Assembly (NCBI GenBank): GCA_010206265.1
Contig: VIQV01000028.1
Location: forward strand, 1-64,000
Source of the DNA: Lachnospiraceae bacterium MD329
Lineage (GTDB): Bacteria > Bacillota > Clostridia > UBA1381
Length of the DNA: 64,000 bases
Direction: 5' to 3'
The notes under the pieces were generated by a model, which saw only the letters and a list, made by a program, of their open reading frames with translations, was not told where the DNA came from and ran no database searches. Positions 1 through 9,153 of this stretch are shown in pieces. A program made the translations under genes and the position numbers. Numbering within the stretch: position 1 is the stretch's first letter; every line of letters starts with the position of its first letter.

Positions 1-207
1 CCGGCGGCTGTCATCGCGGTTCTGACGAGCAACAGATGAAGGTTGAAAACCCAAACGTTTGAGCCAGGATTTTAAAGTATCGATGCATATACCGAGTTCA
101 GCGGCGACCTCTTTAGCAGGGCGGCCTTGTTCAGTAACCATTTTGACAGCGCCGGTTTTAAACGCTTCATCATAGCGTGGCGGCATTGTTCCTTTTTTGA
201 TTGGCAT
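1..207 (-). CDS. IS3-family transposase OrfA, N-terminal part
   Basis: The visible 69 residues begin MPIKKGTMPPRYDEAFK and contain the HTH_Tnp_1-type helix-turn-helix (PAKEVAAELGICIDTLKSWL, about residues 32-51) that binds the element's ends. In IS3 elements OrfA is the short first protein, joined to the DDE integrase OrfB by programmed frameshift. The ATG at 205-207 is preceded by a strong AGGAGG. The gene runs off the left edge, so OrfB is not visible. The family assignment is firm; the subgroup cannot be decided. Confidence 0.85.
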   Translation of the reverse strand, partial: MPIKKGTMPPRYDEAFKTGAVKMVTEQGRPAKEVAAELGICIDTLKSWLKRLGFQPSSVARQNRDDSRR

Positions 208-278
208 TGAAAATATCCTCCTTTTTAGTAATGGATTTTTATATGTCCATTCCATTATATCATACTTTTTTCTGTCCA
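1..278 (-). mobile_element. IS3-family insertion sequence, terminal part (cut by window edge)
   Basis: The segment holds the start of an IS3-type orfA read leftwards, with its ribosome site and promoter. The outer end is probably at the TGTCCA near 273-278, which reads TGGACA outward, as in many IS3-family terminal repeats. The right-hand boundary is inferred from that terminal motif and from the mobile-element genes that begin at 322. The rest of the element lies outside the window, so completeness cannot be judged. Confidence 0.7.
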
Positions 279-282
279 TCAA
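254..282 (-). promoter_or_regulatory. Transposase promoter straddling the IS end
   Basis: On the minus strand TTGATG (277-282) and TATAAT (254-259) are separated by 17 bases and precede orfA. If the IS ends at 278, part of the -35 box is supplied by flanking DNA, giving a hybrid promoter. Confidence 0.5.
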
Positions 283-321
283 TTCGGGGATGGGGCATTT
301 TCAGAAATGGAGGATTTTATT

Positions 322-612
322 ATGACAAACAACACAATAGTTATTGGCATAGACCACGGGTACGGTAATATCAAAACAGCTCACACCTGTTTCAAATCAG
401 GCGTTGCCGCCTATGATAAAGAGCCGACATTCAAAAACAATATGCTGATATACAATGATAGATATTATATTATCGGCGAGGAACACAAGGAATTTATATC
501 CGACAAGATGTTAGATGATGATTACTATATTCTCACTCTCGCGGCTGTCGCAAGGGAAGAAATGCTTTACGGAGAAGTACGGCACAAATCAATGTATGCT
601 TGCCGTTCGTGA
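322..612 (+). pseudogene. ParM/StbA-like actin-family protein, N-terminal fragment
   Basis: The start (MTNNTIVIGIDHGYGNIKTA) is the phosphate-1 region of actin-like plasmid-segregation ATPases of the ParM/StbA type found on conjugative elements. The ATG at 322 has GGAGG eight bases upstream. Family-like sequence continues to about residue 78 (near 555). After that the frame reads nonsense and stops at 612. In the +1 frame, from about 554, the sequence resumes with a later part of the same family (CFTEKYGTNQCMLA). An internal segment, estimated at about 100 residues, has been lost with a frame change. Full-length relatives are about 300 residues. It cannot make a working filament protein. Confidence 0.75.
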
Positions 613-2431
613 AAACTTGATGAAACTGTACGGTGTCAATATTGATGAAACTGTACTTGAAAGAGTAATCAAAACAGGCACGGCAGATATAAGCGAAAGA
701 TACTTGACCGCCATTACCGAAACAGCAAGCGAATATGTAAAAGGTATATTCCGCATACTTCGTGAACACGGATATGATGATGAGCTTATGCGTCTTTATG
801 TTGTTGGCGGCGGTGGTTATGCGTCCTGCTCGCAGATATATAACGAGTATGACGGTATTCAACACAATTATACTCGTAAGCAAGGGTGTGTTTACAGTGA
901 AATATTTTTGCCGCCGAACGTACCGACTGAATGGCAAGACAGAGCAGAATTATGGAATGCGGTCGAAGCTTCCGAAAAGTCTAAGGACAGCAGACTTGCA
1001 AGAGAATTGATAGTTGCCTTGCCGATTGAATTACAACTTGATGAATGGAAATCTATATTACAGAAATTCATCACAGAAAATTGTGTTGACAAGGGTATGT
1101 GTGCCGATGTCAGCATACACGATACAGACGGACACAATCCCCACGCTCATATTTTATTGACAATGCGCCCGCTTGATGATAAAGGCGAATGGCAAGCAAA
1201 AACACAAAAGGAATACCTTTGCAAACGCGGTGACGAAGAACAAGGCTTTACCGCTGATGAATTTAAGGCGGCACAGGCTGATGGTTGGGAAAAACAATAT
1301 CAGTATTTCGTGGGTAAGAAAAAGGTATATATGACACCCTACGAAGCTAAATCGCAGAATTTAGAGCGAGTTTCCAAAAATCCGAAAAGTACACGATACG
1401 GCAGACAAAATCCAATATGTGCTGAATGGAACAGCGAGGAACAAATCACAATATGGCGCAAGGCTTGGGAAGATGTTATCAATCTTGAATTGGAACGGAA
1501 ACAGCTTAATGAACGCGTAGACTGCCGCAGTTTCAAATCACGCGGCATAGACGAACAGCCCACAATCCACGAGGGAGTTACAGCGCGTATTATAGAAAAG
1601 CGCGGCGGTGTTTCCGAGCGTTGCGAGATAAACAGACAAATCCGAAAAGATAATGCTTTACTTCGTGAGTTGAAAAAATTAGTCGATAGTCTTGAAAATA
1701 CCATTGCAAAAATTGCTGAAAATTTAGAGAATATCCGAAACAATCTGATTACGCTGAAATATAAATTCATATTCAATAAAAAGCAGATTAAACAGGTCGA
1801 AACGGAAAAACAGCTTATTCCGAATTTAATTAAACAATTCCGAGATTTAACAACAGAAATTGAACAGAAAACAGCGGAGTATAAGCAAACCAAAACTGAA
1901 AAGAATGCTTGCAGTCCTTTAAATATTTTCAGACAAAATCAGTTGTCAAAACAGCTTGAAGTATTATCAAAGGAAATACAAGAACTAAAATCAGATAAAG
2001 AATTTATACTGTTTGAATTAGGCTGCAAAACCGAAAATGATGTTGATACCGTAGAAGCGAATTACAAATATAACCTTGACGCTGCCGAAAAATTAAAGGC
2101 TCGGAATGCTGATTTACAATCAGAATACAAAGCAGATAAGGCAAATTATATTGAAATAAAAAACAATATTCCGTCCAAAAATATATCAGCCGTACAAGCT
2201 GAGCGGGCAGAAATTCAAGCTGACGGAATACGGCAGACGCGCAAGGAATTGGAAAACATCTATAAAGGCAAATTTAATGATGATATTTTTGCAGAAGTAC
2301 AAAATACAGTCAACAACGATTTGGGTGAAAGCCCTTTGAAAAAATCGCTTATCAGGCAGATAGAACAAGGCAAGAAACAACAGCAAAAGTCTATCCCTAG
2401 TAAGTACAGAAATCACGAAATTGAACAATAA
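554..2431 (+). pseudogene. ParM C-terminal fragment fused in frame to truncated MobA/MobL relaxase
   Basis: One open frame of more than 600 codons is a chimera. Up to about 817 it matches the end of a ParM-like protein (RLYVVGGGG). From about 833 it becomes a MobA/MobL (MobQ-type) relaxase, entering at NEYDGIQHNYTRKQG and continuing with the metal-binding HNPHAHILL at about 1133-1156. The first 35 or so relaxase residues, which normally carry the start and the AAYRSGE region, are missing. The last third (about 1620-2400) is a long Glu/Lys-rich coiled coil. Intact relatives nick oriT and pilot DNA in conjugation. No start with a convincing ribosome site is seen, so I call it a remnant, although the frame is still open. 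Confidence 0.75.
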
Positions 2432-2537
2432 TAATACATAAAACTTCATTAAACAAATGAAAAAACAAGCTAATACTAATTGTGCAAAAAAGATATTTAT
2501 TATATTTTTCTATACGATTTTTTGTAAAAATATACTC

Positions 2538-2566
2538 TTGATATTAAAAATAAAATGTGCTATTCT
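2538..2566 (+). promoter_or_regulatory. Promoter of the amino-acid transporter operon
   Basis: TTGATA (2538-2543), 17 bases, TATTCT (2561-2566). It is the only good sigma-A-like promoter between the relaxase remnant and the binding-protein gene at 2708. Confidence 0.6.
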
Positions 2567-2627
2567 TTTATCAAGATAGTTTAAAAGAGCTCTAAACATC
2601 TGAAATTTATAAAATGTCTTTTAAAGC

Positions 2628-2666
2628 AAAGGCGCTTACTTACCTTAGGGTAAATAAGCGCCTTTT
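2628..2666 (+). terminator. Hairpin with short T tract in the transporter operon leader
   Basis: Arms AAAGGCGCTTA (2628-2638) and TAAGCGCCTTT (2655-2665) flank a second short stem TACC/GGTA with loop TTAG. Only four T residues follow. It lies downstream of the promoter at 2538 and upstream of the first gene at 2708, so it could attenuate the operon or be a weak terminator or mRNA-stabilising structure. No known riboswitch is recognised around it. Confidence 0.55.
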
Positions 2667-2707
2667 AAGTTTATAGGACAAAAATTAAAGTCAGGAGATG
2701 ATTAGAT

Positions 2708-3601
2708 ATGAAAGTATCATTTTTTAAAAAGTTAACAGGTATAACTATAGCGGCAATGCTTGCTGCCGGAAGTATTGCAGGCTGCGGAAGTAAAGATTCG
2801 GCATCTATTCCGGATGACGGCGCAGCAAATGGAAAGGATGTTCTTCGAGTAGGAATGGAATGCGCATACGCACCTTTTAACTGGACACAGACAAGCGACA
2901 TTGTTTCTAACGGAGATAAGGCTATTCCTATTTACGGCGGAGGCGGATATGCCTATGGTTATGACGTTATGATTGCAAAGCAGATTGCCGAAAATTTAGG
3001 AATGGATCTTGAAATTCATAAAGTTGAATGGGATTCCATAGGGCTTTCAATGGATTCAGGTGAATACGATTGTATTATCGCAGGTATGGGACGTACTGCT
3101 GAAAGACAATTATCCTATTCATTTACAGAACCGTATTATTACAGGAATAACTGCGTTGTTGTTAAGAAAGGGTCTGATATTGAAAACATTACAGGACTTT
3201 CAGAACTTGCGGGTAAAAATGTAAAGGTAACAACGCAGCTTGGCACAGGCTGGGTTCCTCTTTTAAATCAGATACCGGATGCGGTATTGGGAGCAAATTA
3301 TGAGACTACGGCAGAGGTGTTTATGGCAATTTCAAACGGTACGGCAGATGTTGCGGTTATTGATTTGCCGACAGCAGAATCGGCACTTCTTACCAACAAT
3401 GATTTAAAGATTATTACTTTAGATGAAAATGACACATTCTCAGGTGATGAAGAAATGACTAATATTTGTATTGCAACAAGAAAAGACGACATTGAATTAA
3501 GAGATAAAATTCAGGGCGCGATGGACACATTAGGACTTACGCGTGATAGTATGAATGAGCTTATGGAGGAAGCTATCAAGCTTCAGCCTGCGGCAAATTA
3601 A
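2708..3601 (+). CDS. Amino-acid ABC transporter substrate-binding lipoprotein
   Basis: This 297-residue protein has a lipoprotein signal peptide with lipobox IAGC (Cys26), so it should be anchored to the outer face of the membrane. The mature part is a family 3 solute-binding protein (SBP_bac_3): the VGMECAYAPFNW opening, GYDVMIAKQIAENLG, and the GMGRTAER segment whose Arg usually holds the substrate carboxylate. It captures a polar amino acid or related compound for the permease and ATPase that follow. The substrate cannot be read from the sequence. It is first in the operon, and a hairpin follows the gene, consistent with higher expression than the membrane parts. Confidence 0.85.
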   Translation: MKVSFFKKLTGITIAAMLAAGSIAGCGSKDSASIPDDGAANGKDVLRVGMECAYAPFNWTQTSDIVSNGDKAIPIYGGGGYAYGYDVMIAKQIAENLGMDLEIHKVEWDSIGLSMDSGEYDCIIAGMGRTAERQLSYSFTEPYYYRNNCVVVKKGSDIENITGLSELAGKNVKVTTQLGTGWVPLLNQIPDAVLGANYETTAEVFMAISNGTADVAVIDLPTAESALLTNNDLKIITLDENDTFSGDEEMTNICIATRKDDIELRDKIQGAMDTLGLTRDSMNELMEEAIKLQPAAN

Positions 3602-3613
3602 AAGTTTTTTGGC

Positions 3614-3649
3614 AACGGGGCTGATTTACTTTGAGTAAACAGCTCCGTT
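3614..3649 (+). other. Intercistronic hairpin between binding protein and permease
   Basis: Arms AACGGGGCTG (3614-3623) and CAGCTCCGTT (3640-3649) enclose TTTACT/AGTAAA with loop TTG. The tail ATTTATTTT is a poor T tract. Hairpins at this place in ABC importer operons commonly protect the binding-protein message or let part of transcription stop; that role is inferred here. Confidence 0.6.
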
Positions 3650-3675
3650 ATTTATTTTAAAGGGGAAGTGAACTT

Positions 3676-4431
3676 ATGGGAAATACACCTAACGGAGTTT
3701 TTGAATGGGTATTGTTTATAGCCCGTGAATATTCCGATTTGTTTATAACAGGAACAATTATTACCTTAGCGGTAGCAGTAATCGGAACGCTTATCGGGTT
3801 TGTTCTTGGATTTGTAATGGGTATAGTTGAAGATACAAAGATAGATAAGGACGATAATATTGTATGGAAAGTAATTTTAGGACTTTTAAAAAGTATCTGC
3901 AAAATTTACATAGAGATTTTCCGTGATACACCTATGATAGTGCAGGCAATGATAATTTATTTCGGCATTCGTCAGTGCGGATTTGAAATAGATCCCATTG
4001 CTGCGGGCATAATCGTAACCACCTTGAATACAGGAGCCTATATGGCGGAAACAGTGCGTGGAGGAATAAAATCCATTGATGTAGGACAGCGTGAAGGAGC
4101 TCTTGCAATGGGAATGTCGCCGGTTTCAGTGATGATGTTCATAGTCTTGCCGCAGGCTTTTAAAAATATTATTCCTGAAATGGTAAATATGTTTTTAACA
4201 AATCTGAAAATGACATCTGTTCTGAATGTAATCGGAGTTAAGGAACTATTTTTGCAGGCAAAAACGGCAGGAGGAACATACTACAAATACCTTGAGTCTT
4301 ATCTTACAATAGCGGTAATATATTTTGTTCTTTGCTTTGTATTTAACAGATTATTTTTGCTGTTAGAAAAGAAAATCGCAGGGAAAAAGGATTATGTCCT
4401 TGCAGTAGAGCATATGGACAATAATGAATAA
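3676..4431 (+). CDS. Amino-acid ABC transporter permease
   Basis: The 251-residue membrane protein belongs to the HisM/GlnP-like permeases of polar amino-acid importers. Hydrophobic segments include residues 22-51, 85-120 and 225-245. The ATPase-docking EAA loop is seen at about 136-168 ([14 protein letters not shown]). FRDTPMIVQ near 82-90 is typical of the family. One permease gene is present, so it probably forms a homodimer. AGGGGAAG precedes the ATG. It lies 74 bases after the binding protein and 14 bases before the ATPase. Confidence 0.88.
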   Translation: MGNTPNGVFEWVLFIAREYSDLFITGTIITLAVAVIGTLIGFVLGFVMGIVEDTKIDKDDNIVWKVILGLLKSICKIYIEIFRDTPMIVQAMIIYFGIRQCGFEIDPIAAGIIVTTLNTGAYMAETVRGGIKSIDVGQREGALAMGMSPVSVMMFIVLPQAFKNIIPEMVNMFLTNLKMTSVLNVIGVKELFLQAKTAGGTYYKYLESYLTIAVIYFVLCFVFNRLFLLLEKKIAGKKDYVLAVEHMDNNE

Positions 4432-4445
4432 AGGAGTGTGTTCTT

Positions 4446-5189
4446 ATGAAAAACGAAGAAATTATAAGGGTTGAAGAGCTTAGCAAAAGCTTCGGAGAAC
4501 ACGAGGTGTTGAGGAAGATAGATTTTGAGGTCAATCGAGGAGAGGTGATTTGTATTTTGGGATCATCGGGCTCAGGCAAATCAACGTTGCTACGGTGTAT
4601 TAACCGTCTTGAAAAGCCGAGCTACGGAAGAGTGTTCTTTCACGGAAAAGAGCTTGGTAAATCTCAAAAGGAAATTAACAGCTATCGTTCAAAGGTGGGA
4701 ATGGTTTTTCAATCCTTTAATTTATTTAATAATATGACTGTTTTGAAAAATTGTATGGAATGTACGAGAAAGGTACTTCATTTACCGAAGGAGGAAGCGT
4801 ATGACAGAGCTATACTTCATCTTAAATCTGTCGGTATGGCACCATATATAAATGCTCTGCCTGCACAGCTCTCAGGCGGACAGAAACAACGAGTAGCTAT
4901 TGCGCGCGGACTTTGTATGAATCCCGAAGTGCTGCTCTTTGATGAACCAACAAGTGCGCTTGACCCTGAAATGGTCGGCGAAGTGCTTAATGTTATGAAA
5001 TCACTTTCAAAAACAGGACTTACAATGCTGATTGTAACTCACGAAATGGGCTTTGCGCGAGATGTTTCCGATAGGGTTTTATTTATGGATAAGGGGTACA
5101 TTGTAGAGGATGCGCCTCCAGAAAAATTCTTTACGTCACCCGATAATTCAAGAACAAAGGAATTTTTGTCGCGTTATATGGCAGGTTAA
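4446..5189 (+). CDS. Amino-acid ABC transporter ATP-binding protein
   Basis: The 247-residue ATPase shows Walker [10 protein letters not shown] (39-47), the Q-loop in FQSFN (88-92), signature LSGGQKQR (142-149), Walker B LLFDEP (163-168) and the switch His199. It matches the GlnQ/HisP class that energises polar amino-acid uptake from the cytoplasmic face. It is tightly linked to the permease (14 bases) and to the kinase-like gene downstream (13 bases), so all should be on one message. Confidence 0.92.
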   Translation: MKNEEIIRVEELSKSFGEHEVLRKIDFEVNRGEVICILGSSGSGKSTLLRCINRLEKPSYGRVFFHGKELGKSQKEINSYRSKVGMVFQSFNLFNNMTVLKNCMECTRKVLHLPKEEAYDRAILHLKSVGMAPYINALPAQLSGGQKQRVAIARGLCMNPEVLLFDEPTSALDPEMVGEVLNVMKSLSKTGLTMLIVTHEMGFARDVSDRVLFMDKGYIVEDAPPEKFFTSPDNSRTKEFLSRYMAG

Positions 5190-5202
5190 TAGGAGGTAAA
5201 AA

Positions 5203-5835
5203 ATGAATAATTTTGTTGTTACATTTGCAAGAGGCTTTGGAACAGGAGGAAAAGAAATTGCGTCAAAACTTGCTGCGGATTTAGGTGTGCATTGCTATGA
5301 AAACCGAATATTGACGCTGGCGTCTCAAATGAGTGGACTTAATAAAAAACTGTTTGACGAAGTAAACGAAAAAATACGCTCGTCAGGGGGATTTACCAAT
5401 TTGCTGAGAGGTCTTCCGAGAGCGCGGCATTATATTTCAAGAAACGAAAAATTTGTTTCTGACGATAAACTGTTTGAGTTTCAAAAACAGATTATTGAAA
5501 ATTTAGCGGAAACGGAGTCTTGCGTAATTGTAGGGAAATGCGCCGATTGGATTTTGCGCGGACGCAAAAATGTAGTAAGCATTTATATTGAAGCACCAAG
5601 AGATTATTGCATTAAGCGTACAATGGACAATATGCAGGTGTCGAAGGAAACGGCGGCGGCAACCATAAAGCAAACCGATAAGTTCCGCGCGGATTATTAT
5701 AATTATTATACTCACGGAAATTATTGGACAAATCCGGTGAATTATGATATGACGCTCAACAGCGAAAAAGCCGGTATTGAAAATTGTGTTGCAATAATTA
5801 AAGAGTATATGAAAATCAAAGGGTTAATTAAATAA
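5203..5835 (+). CDS. Cytidylate-kinase-like family protein
   Basis: This 210-residue protein resembles the cytidylate-kinase-like family: a P-loop-like opening (ARGFGTGGKEIASKLA, residues 9-24), VIVGKCADWIL in the middle and a basic lid-like stretch. It is not the housekeeping cytidylate kinase, since the glycine-rich loop is atypical. Its phosphoryl acceptor is unknown. It sits inside the transporter/aminotransferase operon, 13 bases after the ATPase and 18 before the aminotransferase, so its role may belong with amino-acid or amine catabolism. No biochemical function can be claimed. Confidence 0.7.
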   Translation: MNNFVVTFARGFGTGGKEIASKLAADLGVHCYENRILTLASQMSGLNKKLFDEVNEKIRSSGGFTNLLRGLPRARHYISRNEKFVSDDKLFEFQKQIIENLAETESCVIVGKCADWILRGRKNVVSIYIEAPRDYCIKRTMDNMQVSKETAAATIKQTDKFRADYYNYYTHGNYWTNPVNYDMTLNSEKAGIENCVAIIKEYMKIKGLIK

Positions 5836-5853
5836 TGGGAGTGAGATAATACT

Positions 5854-7074
5854 ATGTTATTAAAAGAAACAGGCTTAACAGCACAGGATATAAAGAATAA
5901 AGTCGGTAAATATATGATTGAAACATATGAACGTTTTGATTTTGTGGCAGACACTGCAAAAGATATGTATGTTTATGATGAAAACGGAAATGAGTACCTT
6001 GACTTTTACGCGGGAATTGCTGTAAACTCTGTCGGCAACTGCAACAAGGCTGTTGTAGAGGCGGTGCGTACTCAAGCCGGAGAGATTATGCAAACCTTTA
6101 ACTATCCATACACCGTTCCACAGGCGTTGCTTGCAGAAAAAATTTGTACTGCGATTGGTATGGATAAGATTTTCTTTCAGAACAGCGGTGCGGAAGCAAA
6201 TGAAGCTATGATTAAAATGGCAAGAAAGTACGGTGTAGAGAAATACGGCGCCAATAAGTATAATATAGTTACGGCGGCAAAATCTTTTCACGGCAGAACT
6301 TTTGGCGCAATGAGTGCAACAGGTCAGCCGGACAATGCTTGTCAGATAGGATTTGGAGATATGACACCGGGTTTTACATATGCGGAGTATAACAATCTTG
6401 AAGCTTTTAAGGCTGCCTGTACGGAAAACACGATTGCTATTATGATTGAGCCGGTTCAGGGCGAAGGCGGTGTAAATCCTGCAACCCCTGAATTTATGAA
6501 AGGACTTCGTGAGTTTTGTGATAAAAATAACATATTGCTTTTGCTTGATGAGGTACAGACGGGTTGGTGCAGAACAGGCTCGATAATGAGTTATATGAAT
6601 TACGGAATAAAGCCTGATATTGTTTCTATGGCAAAGGCTATGGGCGGAGGTATGCCTATTGGCGCGATATGCGCGTCATCAGAGGTTGCAAAAGCATTCA
6701 CAATGGGCTCTCACGGCACAACCTTTGGCGGACACCCTGTTTGCTGCGCCGCGTCGCTTGCAGCGGTTACGGAGCTGTTAGATAAAAAACTTGCGGACAA
6801 TGCAAAAGCGATGGGCACATATTTTATGAGTTTGCTCAAAACGCTTCCTCATATAAAAGAAGTAAGAGGTCAGGGCTTGCTTGTAGGAGTTGAATTTGAA
6901 GACGGGATTAACAGCGTTGATATAAAGCATGCCTGCTTTGACAGAAAATTGCTTATTACCGCTATCGGTACAAATATTATTCGTATGATTCCGCCGCTTA
7001 TTGTTACAGAAAAGGATTGTGATATAGCATTTGCAATTATAAGGGAGGCAATTAGAGACGTTTATGGAAAATAA
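5854..7074 (+). CDS. Class III PLP aminotransferase (acetylornithine/GABA-type)
   Basis: The 406-residue enzyme is a fold-type I class III aminotransferase. Visible are the phosphate-binding NSGAEANEA (110-118), SFHGRTFG (144-151), IEPVQGEGG (198-206), Asp232 of LDEVQTG, which holds the pyridine nitrogen, and Lys261 in AKAMGGG, the PLP Schiff base. The family transfers an omega-amino group (acetylornithine, GABA, putrescine or similar) to 2-oxoglutarate. No arginine genes adjoin it; it overlaps an alcohol dehydrogenase by 11 bases and shares an operon with a gamma-glutamyl hydrolase. This favours omega-amino acid breakdown over arginine synthesis, but that is inference. Confidence 0.82.
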   Translation: MLLKETGLTAQDIKNKVGKYMIETYERFDFVADTAKDMYVYDENGNEYLDFYAGIAVNSVGNCNKAVVEAVRTQAGEIMQTFNYPYTVPQALLAEKICTAIGMDKIFFQNSGAEANEAMIKMARKYGVEKYGANKYNIVTAAKSFHGRTFGAMSATGQPDNACQIGFGDMTPGFTYAEYNNLEAFKAACTENTIAIMIEPVQGEGGVNPATPEFMKGLREFCDKNNILLLLDEVQTGWCRTGSIMSYMNYGIKPDIVSMAKAMGGGMPIGAICASSEVAKAFTMGSHGTTFGGHPVCCAASLAAVTELLDKKLADNAKAMGTYFMSLLKTLPHIKEVRGQGLLVGVEFEDGINSVDIKHACFDRKLLITAIGTNIIRMIPPLIVTEKDCDIAFAIIREAIRDVYGK

Positions 7075-8200
7075 ATTTCAATATTATTTGCCTGTCAACA
7101 TAATATTTGGCAGCGGAAAAATAAATTCTGTTGGTGATATTTCAAGAACATACGGCTCAAAAGCACTGATTGTTACGGGCGGCAACAGCGCAAAAAAGTC
7201 AGGTGTTTATGATTGTGTAAAGAATTGTCTTGTATCTGTTGGGATTGATACTGTTTTATTTGATAAAGTAACACAAAATCCTCTTACCACTACTGCCGTT
7301 GAAGGCGCGGCTATGGCAAAAGAACATAATTGTAATGTTGTTGTGGCGGTTGGCGGTGGAAGTGTTATGGACTGTGCGAAAGCCATTGCATTTCTTGCCA
7401 TTAATGACGGGGATATAAATGACTACATATTCAATATTCGTAATAGTGATAAGGCTCTGCCGTTGATTTTAATTCCAACCACTTGCGGAACGGGTTCAGA
7501 GGGCAACGGTTTTGCGGTACTTACAAATCCCGAAACAGGCGACAAAAAATCGCTCAGATGTAATGCAATCATTGCAAAAGCGTCAATAATAGACCCTGAG
7601 TGTATGATGACTATGCCAAAAAATGTTTTGGCTTCCGTAGGATTTGACGCATTATGCCATAATATAGAAGCATATACATCTATGATTGCCCAGCCTTTTA
7701 CAGACGCACTGAGTTTATACGCTATTTCGCTTATAGCGAATAATCTGACAGATGTATATAACGGTAAAATAGAAAAAAGCGGTTGGGAAAAGCTTACGCT
7801 GGCAAGTACCATAGGCGGTATGGTTATAAATACGGCAGGCGTAACACTGGCGCACGGTATGGAACACCCCGTTAGCGGACTTCGTAACATAGTTCACGGT
7901 CAGGGCTTGGCGGCGCTTACTCCCGCCATTATTGAAGCATCATATAAAGGCAATGAGAATAAATTCAAAAATATTGCAAAATGCTTTGGAGGTACTTGCG
8001 CTGAAGATTGCGCAAAAGTAATACGAAATCTCTTATGTGAAATAGATTTAGCACGCACTCTTTCTGATTTGGGAATAAAAGAAAATGATATTCCGTGGCT
8101 AGCGGAAAATTGTATAAAGGTTTCCGCCGCAAGTGTAAAGAATAATCCTGTTGTATTCACGCAAGGGGAAATTGCAGAATTGTACGGAAGATGCTTATGA
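7064..8200 (+). CDS. Iron-containing alcohol dehydrogenase
   Basis: The 378-residue protein is a group III (iron-type) alcohol dehydrogenase. It has the NAD(P)-binding GGGSVMDCAKA (97-107), PTTCGTGSE (138-146), and the expected metal ligands Asp195, His199, His264 and His278. Relatives reduce aldehydes such as succinate semialdehyde, butyraldehyde or lactaldehyde. Its start overlaps the aminotransferase end, so translation is probably coupled. A semialdehyde made by that aminotransferase is an attractive substrate, which would make it 4-hydroxybutyrate-dehydrogenase-like; sequence alone does not settle this. Confidence 0.85.
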   Translation: MENKFQYYLPVNIIFGSGKINSVGDISRTYGSKALIVTGGNSAKKSGVYDCVKNCLVSVGIDTVLFDKVTQNPLTTTAVEGAAMAKEHNCNVVVAVGGGSVMDCAKAIAFLAINDGDINDYIFNIRNSDKALPLILIPTTCGTGSEGNGFAVLTNPETGDKKSLRCNAIIAKASIIDPECMMTMPKNVLASVGFDALCHNIEAYTSMIAQPFTDALSLYAISLIANNLTDVYNGKIEKSGWEKLTLASTIGGMVINTAGVTLAHGMEHPVSGLRNIVHGQGLAALTPAIIEASYKGNENKFKNIAKCFGGTCAEDCAKVIRNLLCEIDLARTLSDLGIKENDIPWLAENCIKVSAASVKNNPVVFTQGEIAELYGRCL

Positions 8201-8319
8201 TATATCATAAAGCAGACTATTTTAGCAAGATGCGCGGTTAATGTGTTCAGTGGAGGCATAAGTCTTTGCTGAGCATTTGCCGCATATATGCGAAAATGAT
8301 ATTGGGAGTGATTTTGATT

Positions 8320-9021
8320 ATGAAGCCTATTATAGGAATTGTACCGCTATGGGATAGCAATAAGAAAAGTTATTGGATGTTGCCGGGATATGTTGAGAGT
8401 ATCATAGACTCAGAAGCCATACCTGTAATACTGCCTATGACAGATAATACAGATATTATAGACAGATTATTTAATACGTGCGGCGGCATTTTATTCACAG
8501 GAGGACAGGACATATCTCCGTCAATTTATGGAGAAGCTGCATTTTCCGAATGTGGAGAAATATGCGGTGAAAGAGATAATATGGAAAAGTATTTATTTGA
8601 ACTTGTCTTAAAAAATGACAAACCCGCACTTGGAATTTGTCGCGGTATTCAAATATTTAACGCTTTGCTTGGAGGTACATTGTATCAGGATTTAAACTCT
8701 CAATTTCTATCAAATATAAACCATCATCAGTTGCCACCTTATAATTTGACAACGCATAAAGTAAAATTATGCAACCAAACACCACTGCAAGCGTTGCTGA
8801 AAAAAGATGTATTGGAGGTAAATAGTTATCACCATCAAGCAATACGAACTTTATCAGAAGAACTTTCACCAATGGCATTTTCCGAAGATGGATTGACAGA
8901 AGCTGTATATATGCCGTCTAAACGGTTTGTATGGGCTGTACAGTGGCATCCTGAATTTTTATATAAAACCGACGAAAATAGCAGAAAAATATTTAGAGCG
9001 TTTATAAACTCGGCTTCTTAA
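8320..9021 (+). CDS. Gamma-glutamyl-gamma-aminobutyrate hydrolase-like protein (peptidase C26)
   Basis: The 233-residue class I glutamine-amidotransferase-fold hydrolase has the nucleophile Cys107 in GICRGIQ and His210/Glu212 in QWHPE, completing the triad. FTGGQDISPSIYG is typical of the PuuD/C26 group, which cuts gamma-glutamyl-GABA or similar gamma-glutamyl amides. I chose the ATG at 8320, with GGGAG upstream, over a longer frame from 8266. It follows the dehydrogenase after 119 bases and reads the same way, so it is probably the last gene of the operon. Confidence 0.82.
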   Translation: MKPIIGIVPLWDSNKKSYWMLPGYVESIIDSEAIPVILPMTDNTDIIDRLFNTCGGILFTGGQDISPSIYGEAAFSECGEICGERDNMEKYLFELVLKNDKPALGICRGIQIFNALLGGTLYQDLNSQFLSNINHHQLPPYNLTTHKVKLCNQTPLQALLKKDVLEVNSYHHQAIRTLSEELSPMAFSEDGLTEAVYMPSKRFVWAVQWHPEFLYKTDENSRKIFRAFINSAS

Positions 9022-9153
9022 TTATTGTAGAGTAATATATTAAACAAATTTTTTGTTGTATACATAAGAGTATGTTATACAATAAAAATATCAAATTATC
9101 TTTCGATATATATTCATCAGTTCAAAAATTTCCAAAAAATATTACATTCACCC

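Noticed and set aside
1339-1893. A 184-codon frame on the minus strand inside the relaxase.
   Set aside because: It is the shadow of the coiled-coil and relaxase coding sequence, with no ribosome site or recognisable domain.
2614-2676. A 20-codon frame overlapping the leader hairpin of the ABC transporter operon.
   Set aside because: There is no ribosome site before its ATG, and the codons are dictated by the hairpin arms; unlike the carA leader I cannot support translation.
8201-8319. A separate promoter for the C26 hydrolase, with the palindrome CGCATATATGCG at 8281.
   Set aside because: The -35 and -10 candidates are weak and the palindrome is short, so I left the gene as the last member of the operon.
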